NCBI RefSeq assembly: GCF_000719285.1
Contig: NZ_JOFS01000035.1
Span: 1 to 64,000, forward strand
DNA: 64,000 bases
From: Streptomyces bicolor
GTDB taxonomy: Bacteria; Actinomycetota; Actinomycetes; Streptomycetales; Streptomycetaceae
Direction: 5' to 3'
Position 1 is the first letter of the stretch, and each line of letters begins with the position of its first letter. Below are positions 1-8,683 of this stretch, piece after piece. Made by a program: the position numbers and the translations under genes. A model generated the notes under the pieces. That model was not told the origin of the DNA and did not search any database. It saw only the letters and a program-made list of their open reading frames with translations.

Positions 1-54
1 GGCGCGACGAACGTCCTCAACAGGGCCGGGCTGGTCCTCTGCACGGCGGCTTAG
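1..54 (+). CDS. 3' tail of an unidentified CDS
   Basis: From base 1 a frame stays open for 17 codons and ends at TAG (52-54). It could be the end of a gene starting outside the window. It is too short to identify and could also be chance in GC-rich DNA. Confidence 0.15.
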   Translation, partial: GATNVLNRAGLVLCTAA

Positions 55-327
55 CCACCGACGCAGGAAGCCCGCGCGTTTACGCGTGGGTGGAGTCACG
101 ACGACCGCTGCCGTACGCGCCGTAGCTCACCAGCCCTGCGCAACGCCCTTGACGAACAGATGCCGTCGATGGCCGTCAGGTGGGCCGGATCCGAGCGGGG
201 CGTAGCCGCACCGGGGGACAGGCGGGGTGCGACGCGGTGCACCTGCGGACGCCGCCGCGGGGCTCTGGCCGTTCCTCCGGCGTCCACTGCTGCGGGGAGG
301 CCAGACCCGCGGGGCACCCGCCGTCCT

Positions 328-640
328 CTATCCGAGCGTGAGCATCGCCTCGGCGACCTCGCCGACCGCCGCCTCGGGGATCGCGGTGGCGGCCTCCTCG
401 AGGACAAGCAGCCGTGCCCCGGGGAGCTCGCGCGCGATCTCCTCGCGATCGCGCCGACGTGGAGCGGATGGTCCCACCCCGCCCGCTGGAAGCGGTGGAA
501 ATCGGTGTGCTCGTCGACCGAGACCGTGAGGCCCTTGCCATGGAGGCGGTCACGCCAGGCGCTGAGTTCTGCGGCACGTGCGGCCGCCTCAGCCACCGGG
601 AGATCCAGCCACCCGTGTGGCCCGTCGACGCCGTACTGCG
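328..640 (-). pseudogene. C-terminal gene fragment, possibly alpha/beta hydrolase
   Basis: Read on the minus strand, this stretch encodes a fragment containing DEHTDFHRFQRAG and WDHPLHVG. After a one-base shift it continues as IARELPGARLLVLEEAA and ends at a stop at 328. The last part has the look of the final strand and helix of alpha/beta hydrolases, but no catalytic residue is visible, so the family is a guess. It lies directly against the broken IS5 transposase at 650, and the two were probably joined by a deletion. Confidence 0.25.
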
Positions 641-649
641 CGGTGCCGC

Positions 650-1064
650 TTGCGTCCTTTGGTCTTCTTGCCGGCGTCGATGCCCTGGTTGGTCTCGGGG
701 ACGTTTGTCGAGGTCTTCACGCTCTGCGCGTCCACTACGGCCGCGGTTGGCTGCGTGCTGCGGCCGTGAGCTCGGCGCCTCTTGTCGCCTAACAGGTCGT
801 GAATCCGCTGCGTGGTGCCGTCGGCTTCCCACTTGGCGTAGTAGTCATACACGGTCTTGTGGGGCGGGAAGTCGTGCGGCAGGTACTCCCATGGGATGCC
901 GGTGCGGTTGACGCAGAGGATCGCGTTGACGATCTCACGCAGGTCGTGCACCCGGGCCGCCGTACCGGGCCCAGTTCGTTTCGCCGCCAGGCGGTAAGGA
1001 CCGGCTCGATCAGAGCCCAGCGGGCATCGGAGACATCACTGCGGTACGGACGGCGAGCACTCAC
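650..1064 (-). pseudogene. IS5-family transposase, N-terminal remnant
   Basis: A GTG at 1064 opens a frame with SDVSDARWALIEPVL, the usual N-terminus of IS5-family transposases of actinomycetes. Near 965 the frame shifts, and the protein continues with VNRTGIPWEYLPHDFPPH, YDYYAKWEADGTTQRIHD and VVDAQSVKTS, which includes the first catalytic Asp region. Homology stops near 650, where unrelated sequence begins. The catalytic C-terminal half is missing, so the element is dead. Several other IS5 N-terminal remnants of different subtypes occur in the window. Confidence 0.8.
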
Positions 1065-1524
1065 ACACACCGTGCAACGACCGCCAACGCCACCAGCCAC
1101 CAAAGCATCCCGAAAGTATCCAGGTCCTCGAGCTGCCCGGGGGGCCGGGACAGCGCCCGCGGTTCCGGATTCGGGATCGCTGCGGCCCACAGCATGACCG
1201 GCTCGGCAGACCAGTCATGACAGCACAGCAGCACCTGTGTTCAGACTCGCCCCTGGTAAGCCGTACGGAAGACCAGCAACGCCCAGAAAGCAGTGCCTTC
1301 GTAGGCCGAGGAAGAAGCCGGATACGCACGCGCGGTGTCGTTCGACGCGAAAACGGACCGTTTGGACGTCCTGGGCTGATCACTCTCTGGCCCTCCTGCG
1401 TGCCGGGTGCGATCACCCGCGACTCCGGTTCGTTCAACGGCCGTTCTGTTGTGGAACATTCTTCCCGCGCCTGGGCCTCGCTGGCTACGATGTGTATTCG
1501 GCCGGTCACAGGTGCGGGGGAAGT
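1065..1524. other. Intergenic, no gene recognised
   Basis: Open frames here lack a ribosome-binding site and recognisable motifs. The right part should contain the promoter of the EACC1-caspase operon starting at 1525, but no convincing -35/-10 pair was seen. Confidence 0.4.
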
Positions 1525-1956
1525 ATGTGGATCACCATAACCGTGCGGGACGACAACGCGCGGCGCGGCGGAGCGGCCCCGTGCGAGCTGCTGCGGCAAT
1601 GGCTGGACGAGCAGCCCGAGTTGCGCGGCCGGACCCGTCGGCAGACGACCGCGACGCCCCCTCCGGGTGAGATGGGAGTGGCCACCGACGCCCTTCTCGC
1701 GCTCCTCGAACCCGGTGGCGTGGCGGCGGCGTTCGCCGGGGCGGTGGTGGCCTGGGCTCAGACCCGCAGGGGGAGCCAGACGATCACCGTCCGGCAGGCC
1801 GATGGCCGGGAGGTTACCATCGTCTCTACCCACGTCAAGGGCATGGACGCCGACCAAACCGCAGATCTGGCACGGCGGTTGACCGCCGACCTGATGTCGC
1901 CGCCGCCGGAGGAGCCGACCAGCATTCCCGGCACTGGCCTCCACCCTCCTGAGTGA
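1525..1956 (+). CDS. Effector-associated constant component EACC1
   Basis: A 143-residue protein starting at ATG 1525 behind a GGGGGAAG ribosome-binding site; the same frame is open further upstream but without a good start. It begins MWITITVRDD and contains the LLRQWLDEQPELRG and MGVATDALLALLEPGG stretches, then TITVRQADGREVTI and a helical DLARRLTADL end, the pattern of the EACC1 family. EACC1 proteins are the small invariant partners of variable effectors such as caspases in actinobacterial NTP-dependent conflict systems; their biochemical role is not established. The stop overlaps the GTG of the caspase gene (GTGA at 1953), implying translational coupling. Confidence 0.82.
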   Translation: MWITITVRDDNARRGGAAPCELLRQWLDEQPELRGRTRRQTTATPPPGEMGVATDALLALLEPGGVAAAFAGAVVAWAQTRRGSQTITVRQADGREVTIVSTHVKGMDADQTADLARRLTADLMSPPPEEPTSIPGTGLHPPE

Positions 1957-4900
1957 CCGTGAATCGGCCCGCGGACAGGGAGCCGCCGGGGCTCGGGCTT
2001 GCTTCGCCGGGCGCGTACGCCGTACTGGTCGGCACCGGGCACCACGTCGAAGGCTCCCAGCTGTCCAGACTGCCCGGAGTCGACACCACGCTCGACGACC
2101 TCCAGTCGCTCCTGGAGGACGCCTGCCGGATGGCACCGGAGCGCATCCTCCGGCTGCCGGCCGACGCCTCACCGCCGGATGTCGTGACGGTGCTGGAGAA
2201 CACTGTCGAACACGCCGACGGCCCCGTCCTGTTCTACTACGTCGGCCATGGTCTGCTCGGCCCGAAGGACGATCTCTACCTGGCCTCGCACGGCAGCCGC
2301 CACGCGGAGAGCATCTCCCACGCCGTGCCCTACCGAACTGTCCAGGACCTGCTCGGCAGGGCGGCCGGCGGCAGCGCCGTCATCCTCGACTGCTGCTTCT
2401 CCGGTCGCGCCGGCGCGCCGCGGGGCCGGCGCACCGCGGACCCCTTTGCCTCAGCCCGACCCGACGGCAGCTTCCTGTTGACCTCCTCCTCCCACTTCTC
2501 CGCGTCCTTCGCGCCCCTGGGCGCACGGCACACCCTCTTCAGCGGCCGGCTGTTGGAACTGCTGCGTGACGGCGATCCCGGCGGGCCACCCGTACTCACC
2601 CTCGACGACCTGCACGGCGCCCTCCTGCGGGCCTTCGCGGACGGGCCGGTGACCCCCCGCCAGTGGAGCGAGGGCACGCTCGGCCGCCTCGTCGTCGCCG
2701 CGAACCGTGCCTATCACGTAGCCGCCGAGCCCCAGCGGACGCCGCCCGCGGACGTGCCGTGTCCCTATCCCGGTATGAAGCCCTTCGCTGCCGAAGACCA
2801 CATTCACTTCACCGGCCGCGACGACGCGGTCGCGGAGCTGGTGACACGGGTGTGCCGGGCCCGCTCCGCCGATCCCGTGGTTTTGGTCGGCCCGTCGGGT
2901 GTCGGGAAGTCCTCACTCCTGCGGGCCGGGCTGCTGGCCGAGTTGCAGCTGCGGCACGAAGCCGGATCCACCTCCGCACCCTGGCCAGTTCTTCTGCTCC
3001 CCGCGCCCGGTGCGAAGCCGCTGCAGGCGTTGGCACGGCTGTGGTCGGAGGCCGTCGACCGTCCCTTCGATGACGTGCTCGCCGACCTCACCGAGGGGTG
3101 TTTCCCTCCGCCTCGGGACGACCGGCCGCCGTGCGGGCTCCTCGTGGTCGACCAGTTCGAGGAGATCTTCGCCCGAGCCTCCGATCCCGAGGAACGCCGG
3201 CGGTTCATCCGTTTGCTCTGCGGCCCGGGCCAGGAATCCGAGACGACCGCACGACTCCGAAGCCCCCGTGTCGTCATCGGCGTCCGTGCCGATCACTACG
3301 GCAGCTGTCTCACCGAGGCTCCGCTCGCCCAGGCCCTCGCCCGCGGCCAGATCTCCCTCACCCCCATGTCCAACGAGTCCCTGCGCACGGCGATCGAAGA
3401 GCCCGCCCGCCGTGCCGGCCTCATCCTTGAGCCCGGCCTGGTCCAACGGCTCCTGCACGATCTTCGGGAGCGGGACACCGCGGGCAGGGGGCACGGCGCC
3501 GTGTCACCGGAGACCGCGCCCGACACGGCCCTTCCCTTTCTGGCCCACGCCCTGCGCGAGACCTGGCTCGCCCGGGACGGCGCCGTCCTCACCCTCGCCG
3601 GCTACCAGGCCACCGGCGGCATCTGGCAGTCCGTGGCCACGGCCACGGAACGGTTGTACGCCGACCTGGACGAACCGGAGAGGGCGGCGCTGCGCCACCT
3701 GCTCCTGCGGATGGTGGAGATCACCAGCGGCGGCGAGGTGGTACGGCGTCCGCTGCGCACCACCGAGGTGGGCGGCACAGTGCAGGAGGAGCCACCCGGG
3801 CGCACGCCAGGACAGCAGGACGGCGACGAGAGTGACGCCGTACCCGAAGCAGGATCCGGGGCGGACGTGCCACCGCGCCGACCCGCCCCCGATGCCCGAG
3901 TCCTGGACCGTCTGGCCCGTGCCCGCCTCGTCACCGTGGACCGCGACAGCGCCCAGATCTCCCACGAGGCCCTGCTGCACACCTGGCCGCGACTGAACAC
4001 ATGGATCCGGGACGCGCAACACGAACTCCCCGTTCACCAGCAGCTCACTGAGGACGCCGCCCTCTGGCTGCGCCATGGACGCGGCGCCGCCTATCTGTAC
4101 ACGGGAGACCGGCTGGCCGGCGTCCGGCCGTGGCTGACGTCCGACACTCCTCCAGCCATCCCCCTCGACACCACCGCCCGCGCGTTCCTCGAAGCAAGCG
4201 TGTCGGCCCGCCATCGGAGAACGCAACGAACGCGCGTGTACCTCAGCATCGTGCTGTGCGTACTGCTGGCCGCTTCGGCCACGTTCGCCACCCTCTGGAA
4301 CAGCGCGACGCAGCAGCGTGAACGAGCCCAGGACCAGCAGCGCAGGTCGGTCGCCCGCAGTCTCGTCCTGCAGGCGGACGCCCTGCGCTACACACAGGCG
4401 GACGACGCCCTGCGGTTCGGCGCGGCCGCCCAGCGGCTCTTTCCCACCCCCGAGGGACGGACCGGGCTGGTCTCCACGCTGGTGGAGCGCCATCGCGTCA
4501 CCTTCCTCACCGGCCACACGGGTCCGGTGAAATCGATCGCGTACCGGCCGGACGGACGCGTCCTCGCCACGGCGAGCACCGATCGCACGGTCATCCTGTG
4601 GAACGCGCCCAGAACGGTCGGAGCCAGGGCTGCGGCAGACCGAGCCCGCCCCCACCGGATCGCCGGACTCCCGCGGCAGCAGGCCGCGTTGACAGCCGTG
4701 GGATTCAGCCCCGACGGACGCATCCTCGCCGTCGGGAGCCAGGACCGCTCCGTCACACTGTGGAATGTGGCCGATGCCGGCCGTCCGCGCCGCGTCGCCG
4801 AACTCCGGGGATTCACCCGCGGGGTGGAAGCCGTCGTCTTCAGCCCGGACCGCCGTTCGCTGCTCACCGGTGGGGCGGGGACCGACGCGGTGTTGTGGGA

Positions 4901-6635
4901 CGTGACGAAGCCGCGGTCGCCGCGTCGGCTGAGCGTGCTGAAGGGCGGCAGCAGCGGCCCGGTCCACGGGGTGGCGTTCAGCCCGGACGGCCACACCGCC
5001 GTGGTGGACGGCGCGGGCCCGGCGCCGACGATCTGGTCTCTCACCGACCGCTCGGAGCCCGTCAACGTGGGCTTCGTACCGATCCGCGGGGCCGCGCAGA
5101 CCGAGGTGTTCTCGGTCTCGATCGCCGCCGATGGAGACACCCTCGCGGCCGCCACCAGCGACAACGGCGTGAGCCTGTGGAGCATCACGCAGCTCGTCGA
5201 CACTAGGGACCAGCAGCCCCTGGCCACGCTTTCCGAGCACGCCGGGCCCGCGCGGGGTGTGGCGTTCAGCCGGGACGGCCGGCGGCTGGCCACGGTCGGC
5301 CATGACGGAACGGCCCAGTTGTGGGACGTCCGCAAGCCGCTCTCCCCCCGCCTCATGACCCGCTTCACCGATCACAGGGACGCGGTCACTTCGGTCGCCT
5401 TCGCGTCGGACAGCCGTACGATCGCCACAGCCTCCGACGACGGTCGGGCCGCGGTGTGGGAGCTCGCCGACAGCCTCGCTCTGCGCCGGGACGCGTCGAC
5501 GTCCGCACCGAACACCCGAGTGCCGGCTGCAGCATTCACCCCCGACCGGCGCCTGCTGACACTCACGCAGGCGTACGACGAGAACAACCTGGACGGCCCG
5601 AAGCTGCCGGCCGAACTCTGGGACGCGACACGGCCGACGGCTCCCCGGCGGTTGTCGGCTCTTGACGCCGGGGACATCTCCACGGCCGCCTTCAGCCGTG
5701 ACGTACGCCTATTAGCTACCGGGTCCTCAACGGGAACAATCCGGCTGTGGGACATCGCCGATACCGATGACCCGCGCCTACTCGACACAGCCACGACCAA
5801 GGGCGACGTCCTCACCCTCGCGTTCAGTGCCGATGGCCGCGCACTGGCGGTGGCGAGCGACGACTTCGAGGGGCGCTACGAGGAGATGGAGCTCTGGGAC
5901 GTCGGCCGTCGCGGTGCTCTGCGCCGACTGGCCCGGCTTCCCCTCAGCCAGGTCAACGCCATGACGTTCAGCCCGGCCGGCCCCACTCTGGCTGTGGCGA
6001 CGGAGAAGCAGGGCACGTCGTTGTGGGACATCAGCAGCCCCTCCCGCCCCCGGCGCCTCGGTGCCCTCGGCGCCAGCGAAGTCCCCGGTGTGACAGTGGA
6101 GTTCAGCCCCGACGGTCGCCGCCTCGCGCTGGCGGATGCGAGCGAGCAGATCACCTTGTACGGGATCACCGAGCCGACGCTTGCCACTGCCCGGCCCCGG
6201 CTGCTGGGCTCGGTCGGCGGGAACATCGGCAAGGCGGCCGCGGTCGCCTTCGACTCCACCGGCACGATGCTCGCCGCATCCACGTGGGGTGAGAGCGACA
6301 GAACCCTGCTATGGGACTGCACCGACGCCGCTCGCCCGCTCACCCTCGCCTCGGTGGCGGGCGACTGGGAGACGATGGGGGAACTCGTACTCTTCACCCC
6401 CGACCGTCGCAGGCTGATCACCGCAGGTGAAGCGACGACCGAGCTCGACTCGTCCGGGGCAGGGGAGAAGGTGCGCCCGGCGCAGCTCGTCCACTGGGGC
6501 ATACGGCAGGCCGTGGCCGTCGTCGACGACCCGATCAGGGCGGCCTGCGCAGTGACGGGGCAGGGGCTCACCGACGCGGAATGGGACCGGTACGCGGACG
6601 GCTTGCCGCAGGAGCGGACCTGCCCCGGGGAATGA
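1953..6635 (+). CDS. Caspase / STAND ATPase / WD40 conflict effector
   Basis: A 1560-residue multidomain protein coupled to EACC1. Residues 20-160 form a caspase-like (C14) domain with YYVGHG (His99) and LDCCFSG (Cys148 as likely nucleophile). Residues about 270-420 hold a STAND-type P-loop ATPase: GPSGVGKSS near 312-320 and LLVVDQFEEIFA near 395. A winged-helix-like region follows, then one predicted transmembrane segment near 761-783 (VYLSIVLCVLLAASATF). From about 846 to the end there are repeated WD40-like units (HTGPVKSIAYRPDG, LWNVAD, LWDVRKP). The likely logic is that the WD40 propeller senses a trigger, ATP-driven assembly follows, and the caspase is activated to cleave targets and arrest or kill the cell. 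Target and trigger are unknown. The membrane segment between ATPase and propeller suggests action at the membrane. Confidence 0.88.
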   Translation: MTVNRPADREPPGLGLASPGAYAVLVGTGHHVEGSQLSRLPGVDTTLDDLQSLLEDACRMAPERILRLPADASPPDVVTVLENTVEHADGPVLFYYVGHGLLGPKDDLYLASHGSRHAESISHAVPYRTVQDLLGRAAGGSAVILDCCFSGRAGAPRGRRTADPFASARPDGSFLLTSSSHFSASFAPLGARHTLFSGRLLELLRDGDPGGPPVLTLDDLHGALLRAFADGPVTPRQWSEGTLGRLVVAANRAYHVAAEPQRTPPADVPCPYPGMKPFAAEDHIHFTGRDDAVAELVTRVCRARSADPVVLVGPSGVGKSSLLRAGLLAELQLRHEAGSTSAPWPVLLLPAPGAKPLQALARLWSEAVDRPFDDVLADLTEGCFPPPRDDRPPCGLLVVDQFEEIFARASDPEERRRFIRLLCGPGQESETTARLRSPRVVIGVRADHYGSCLTEAPLAQALARGQISLTPMSNESLRTAIEEPARRAGLILEPGLVQRLLHDLRERDTAGRGHGAVSPETAPDTALPFLAHALRETWLARDGAVLTLAGYQATGGIWQSVATATERLYADLDEPERAALRHLLLRMVEITSGGEVVRRPLRTTEVGGTVQEEPPGRTPGQQDGDESDAVPEAGSGADVPPRRPAPDARVLDRLARARLVTVDRDSAQISHEALLHTWPRLNTWIRDAQHELPVHQQLTEDAALWLRHGRGAAYLYTGDRLAGVRPWLTSDTPPAIPLDTTARAFLEASVSARHRRTQRTRVYLSIVLCVLLAASATFATLWNSATQQRERAQDQQRRSVARSLVLQADALRYTQADDALRFGAAAQRLFPTPEGRTGLVSTLVERHRVTFLTGHTGPVKSIAYRPDGRVLATASTDRTVILWNAPRTVGARAAADRARPHRIAGLPRQQAALTAVGFSPDGRILAVGSQDRSVTLWNVADAGRPRRVAELRGFTRGVEAVVFSPDRRSLLTGGAGTDAVLWDVTKPRSPRRLSVLKGGSSGPVHGVAFSPDGHTAVVDGAGPAPTIWSLTDRSEPVNVGFVPIRGAAQTEVFSVSIAADGDTLAAATSDNGVSLWSITQLVDTRDQQPLATLSEHAGPARGVAFSRDGRRLATVGHDGTAQLWDVRKPLSPRLMTRFTDHRDAVTSVAFASDSRTIATASDDGRAAVWELADSLALRRDASTSAPNTRVPAAAFTPDRRLLTLTQAYDENNLDGPKLPAELWDATRPTAPRRLSALDAGDISTAAFSRDVRLLATGSSTGTIRLWDIADTDDPRLLDTATTKGDVLTLAFSADGRALAVASDDFEGRYEEMELWDVGRRGALRRLARLPLSQVNAMTFSPAGPTLAVATEKQGTSLWDISSPSRPRRLGALGASEVPGVTVEFSPDGRRLALADASEQITLYGITEPTLATARPRLLGSVGGNIGKAAAVAFDSTGTMLAASTWGESDRTLLWDCTDAARPLTLASVAGDWETMGELVLFTPDRRRLITAGEATTELDSSGAGEKVRPAQLVHWGIRQAVAVVDDPIRAACAVTGQGLTDAEWDRYADGLPQERTCPGE

Positions 6636-6955
6636 AGCGGCACCGCGGCCGATCGTCCACGACGTCCGGTCCGTTGAGCTGGCCCAGGACGGGCTGGGAC
6701 TCGAACAAGCGATTTTGGCGGTGCTCCATCCATCGTGAACGAGACTTCCGTGAAACGCCGACGCCTGGAAGGCCAAGCGGCCGCGCCGGGAACAGCCGGC
6801 CCTGCCAGCACGGTTGCATCGACTGAGGGACCGGCGCCGCACGGGCGGGGAATTTCGGAGGCCAGAAGGTCGTCCGCCTCACCAGGATCCGGGCCCAGGA
6901 GCGGTACCCCGCCGCGCAGTCGGACCAAGACGCATTTCTGCAGGAGGACTGTTTC
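6636..6955. other. Intergenic between caspase and PIG-L genes
   Basis: No convincing gene. Both strands have open frames, which is common in this GC-rich DNA, but none has family motifs. A good ribosome-binding site (GGAGG) appears at the right end for the next gene. Confidence 0.4.
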
Positions 6956-7789
6956 ATGACTGACCGGCCCTTGACGCTCATGGCCGTACACGCCCACCCC
7001 GATGACGAGGCCACCGGAACCGGCGGGATCCTCGCGCGGTACGCGGCGGAAGGCATCCGCACGGTACTCGTGACGTGTACCGACGGCGGTTGCGGAGACG
7101 GGCCGGGGGGTGTCAAGCCGGGCGATCCCGGGCACGATCCGGCGGCGGTCGCCCTGATGCGCCGTCAAGAACTCGAGGCGAGCTGTGACGTCCTGAAGGT
7201 CAGCCATCTGGAGATGCTGGACTATGCCGACTCCGGGATGATGGGCTGGCCGAGCAACGACGCCCCCGGCTCCTTCTGGCAGACCCCCGTGGAGGAAGGC
7301 GCGGCCCGACTCGCGGAACTCATGCGGCACTACCGACCTGATGTGGTCGTCACCTACGACGAGAACGGTTTCTACGGCCATCCCGATCACATCCAGGCCC
7401 ACCGCATCACGATGGCGGCGCTGGAAATGACTGCGCTGACACCAAAGGTGTACTGGACCACGATGCCCCGCTCGGGGATGCAGCGGTTCGGGGAGATCAT
7501 GCGCGAGTTTCATCCGGACATGCCGGAGCCGGATCCTGCCGAGGCCGCCGCGATGGCCGAGATCGGCCTCCCCGACGATGAGATCACCACGTGGGTGGAC
7601 ACCACCGCGTTCAGCGGTCAGAAGTTCGACGCGCTGGCCGCCCATGCCAGTCAGAGCGAGAACATCTTCTTCCTCAAGATGGGCAAGGAGAGGTTCGGCG
7701 AGTTGATGGGCATGGAGACCTTCGTACGTGTCCAGGACGCTACCGGCGCGGCCGTACCCGAGAACGATCTCTTTGCCGGACTGCGCTGA
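6956..7789 (+). CDS. PIG-L family deacetylase
   Basis: A 277-residue zinc-dependent N-acetyl-sugar deacetylase of the LmbE/PIG-L family. The HPDDE metal motif is at residues 14-18 and the second metal motif YGHPDH near 140-145, with DENG just before it, so the active site is intact. In actinobacteria this family includes MshB (mycothiol biosynthesis) and Mca (mycothiol S-conjugate amidase). Length and the YGHPDH context fit either subgroup, but paralogues act on other amides, so the substrate is left open. ATG 6956 follows a GGAGG site. Whether it has anything to do with the conflict module upstream is unclear; 320 bp separates them. Confidence 0.85.
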   Translation: MTDRPLTLMAVHAHPDDEATGTGGILARYAAEGIRTVLVTCTDGGCGDGPGGVKPGDPGHDPAAVALMRRQELEASCDVLKVSHLEMLDYADSGMMGWPSNDAPGSFWQTPVEEGAARLAELMRHYRPDVVVTYDENGFYGHPDHIQAHRITMAALEMTALTPKVYWTTMPRSGMQRFGEIMREFHPDMPEPDPAEAAAMAEIGLPDDEITTWVDTTAFSGQKFDALAAHASQSENIFFLKMGKERFGELMGMETFVRVQDATGAAVPENDLFAGLR

Positions 7790-7838
7790 TCCACCCATCC
7801 GGAGCGGAGCTCGGGAACGTTCATCGGCCGCACGCGCG

Positions 7839-7940
7839 ATCGAGCGCGTGCACTTCGAGCGGGCATGGGCCGACCTCGAGTCGGGCGTGGTCTACTGCCT
7901 CTCCGAGGCCCCCTCGGCCGACGCGGTCCAGCGCATCCTC
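7839..7940 (+). pseudogene. DUF4242 (nickel-binding-like) fragment
   Basis: About 34 codons reading AWADLESGVVYCLSEAPSA and DAVQRI. This is the central strand-helix unit of small DUF4242 proteins, a family with a nickel-binding member in Streptomyces. The start and the C-terminal half are missing. It is cut off by an IS5-type remnant on the other strand. Confidence 0.5.
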
Positions 7941-8062
7941 GCGGTCACCTCGCCGGCGCCGTCCCCCGCCCTGCGGTCGTTCCGACGCCGGCGTGAAACC
8001 ACCCGCTGAAACAGCTCCCACAGGTCCTCCGGCGCCATCCGCTCGACAAGCGCAGCAGTCAT
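7935..8062 (-). pseudogene. IS5-type transposase N-terminal remnant
   Basis: ATG 8062 opens MTAALVERMAPEDLWELFQ, then after a frameshift ERPQGGGRRRRGDRED. This is the first 40 or so residues of a different IS5-subgroup transposase from the one at 8144. No catalytic residues remain. Confidence 0.55.
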
Positions 8063-8101
8063 CGCCCCAGACTGCCGCAAGATCACACCAACTGAAGTGG
8101 C

Positions 8102-8128
8102 GCCTAAGACCGCGTCCTACGTGGTGAG
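8102..8128 (+). repeat. Left terminal inverted repeat of IS5-family element
   Basis: Matches the reverse complement of 10576-10602 at 26 of 27 positions. It lies 15 bp before the transposase start at 8144. Confidence 0.75.
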
Positions 8129-8143
8129 GCGGACGTTGACTCC

Positions 8144-8344
8144 GTGGTGGGGCGGGGAACATGGAGTTGGATCGTTCCGGACGGGCTGTGGCAGATCGCG
8201 AGGCCGCTCATCCCACCATCGTGGGTGCGCCCGCAGGGCGGCGGGACGCAGGACACGCCTGATGAGACGCTGTTCGCGGCGATTGTCTACGTGGTGGTCA
8301 GTGGTTGGGCCTGGCGGGCTGTGCCGCCGTGCTTCGGGATATCG
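8144..8344 (+). pseudogene. IS5-family transposase N-terminus
   Basis: GTWSWIVPDGLWQIARPLIP, VRPQGGGTQDTPDETLFAA and AWRAVPPCFGIS form the conserved first 67 residues of a widespread Streptomyces IS5-family transposase. Sequence similarity then ends abruptly and the catalytic domain is missing. A second truncated copy of the same N-terminus lies at 46128-46258. Confidence 0.8.
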
Positions 8345-8384
8345 ATTCGCCCCAGACTGCCGCAGCGGCATCTCGGTTCGTACC

Positions 8385-8649
8385 GACAACTGTTCGGTGC
8401 CGGTCCGTTACAGCGGCCGCCGGGTGCGAGCCGTGCTGCATGATCTCGCCGTCTACGACGGCAGCACGGAGATTGCCCGGCACGAACGCTGATCGCCAAA
8501 GGCTTGGGGAATGGCTGGCTCCGGACTACTGCCTGGAGGCACTGGTGCGCAAGCCGGGCGGCCTGCCGGGTGCGACCGCGCTCGAACAGGCCAAAGCCGC
8601 AGGGATGTTCACCCCGGTCCACGATGTGTGGTGGGCTGCGGCCTGCTAG
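8385..8649 (+). pseudogene. IS21-family transposase (IstA) C-terminal fragment
   Basis: Two adjacent frames give VPVRYSGRRVRAVLHD, VYDGSTEIARHERLIAKG and then LEALVRKPGGLPGATALEQA and FTPVHDVWWAAA. This is the Mu-type C-terminal domain that ends IS21 IstA proteins. A frameshift near 8490 separates the two parts, and the DDE catalytic domain is absent. The fragment ends where the IS1182 terminal repeat begins at 8648. Confidence 0.7.
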
Positions 8650-8674
8650 CTTGACTCTGTCGGGGATCTTGGAG
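8648..8674 (-). repeat. IS1182 terminal repeat, copy A
   Basis: Identical over 27 bp to 12390-12416 and, at 26 of 27 positions, to the reverse complement of 14027-14053. Confidence 0.8.
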
Positions 8675-8683
8675 TTGCCGAGG

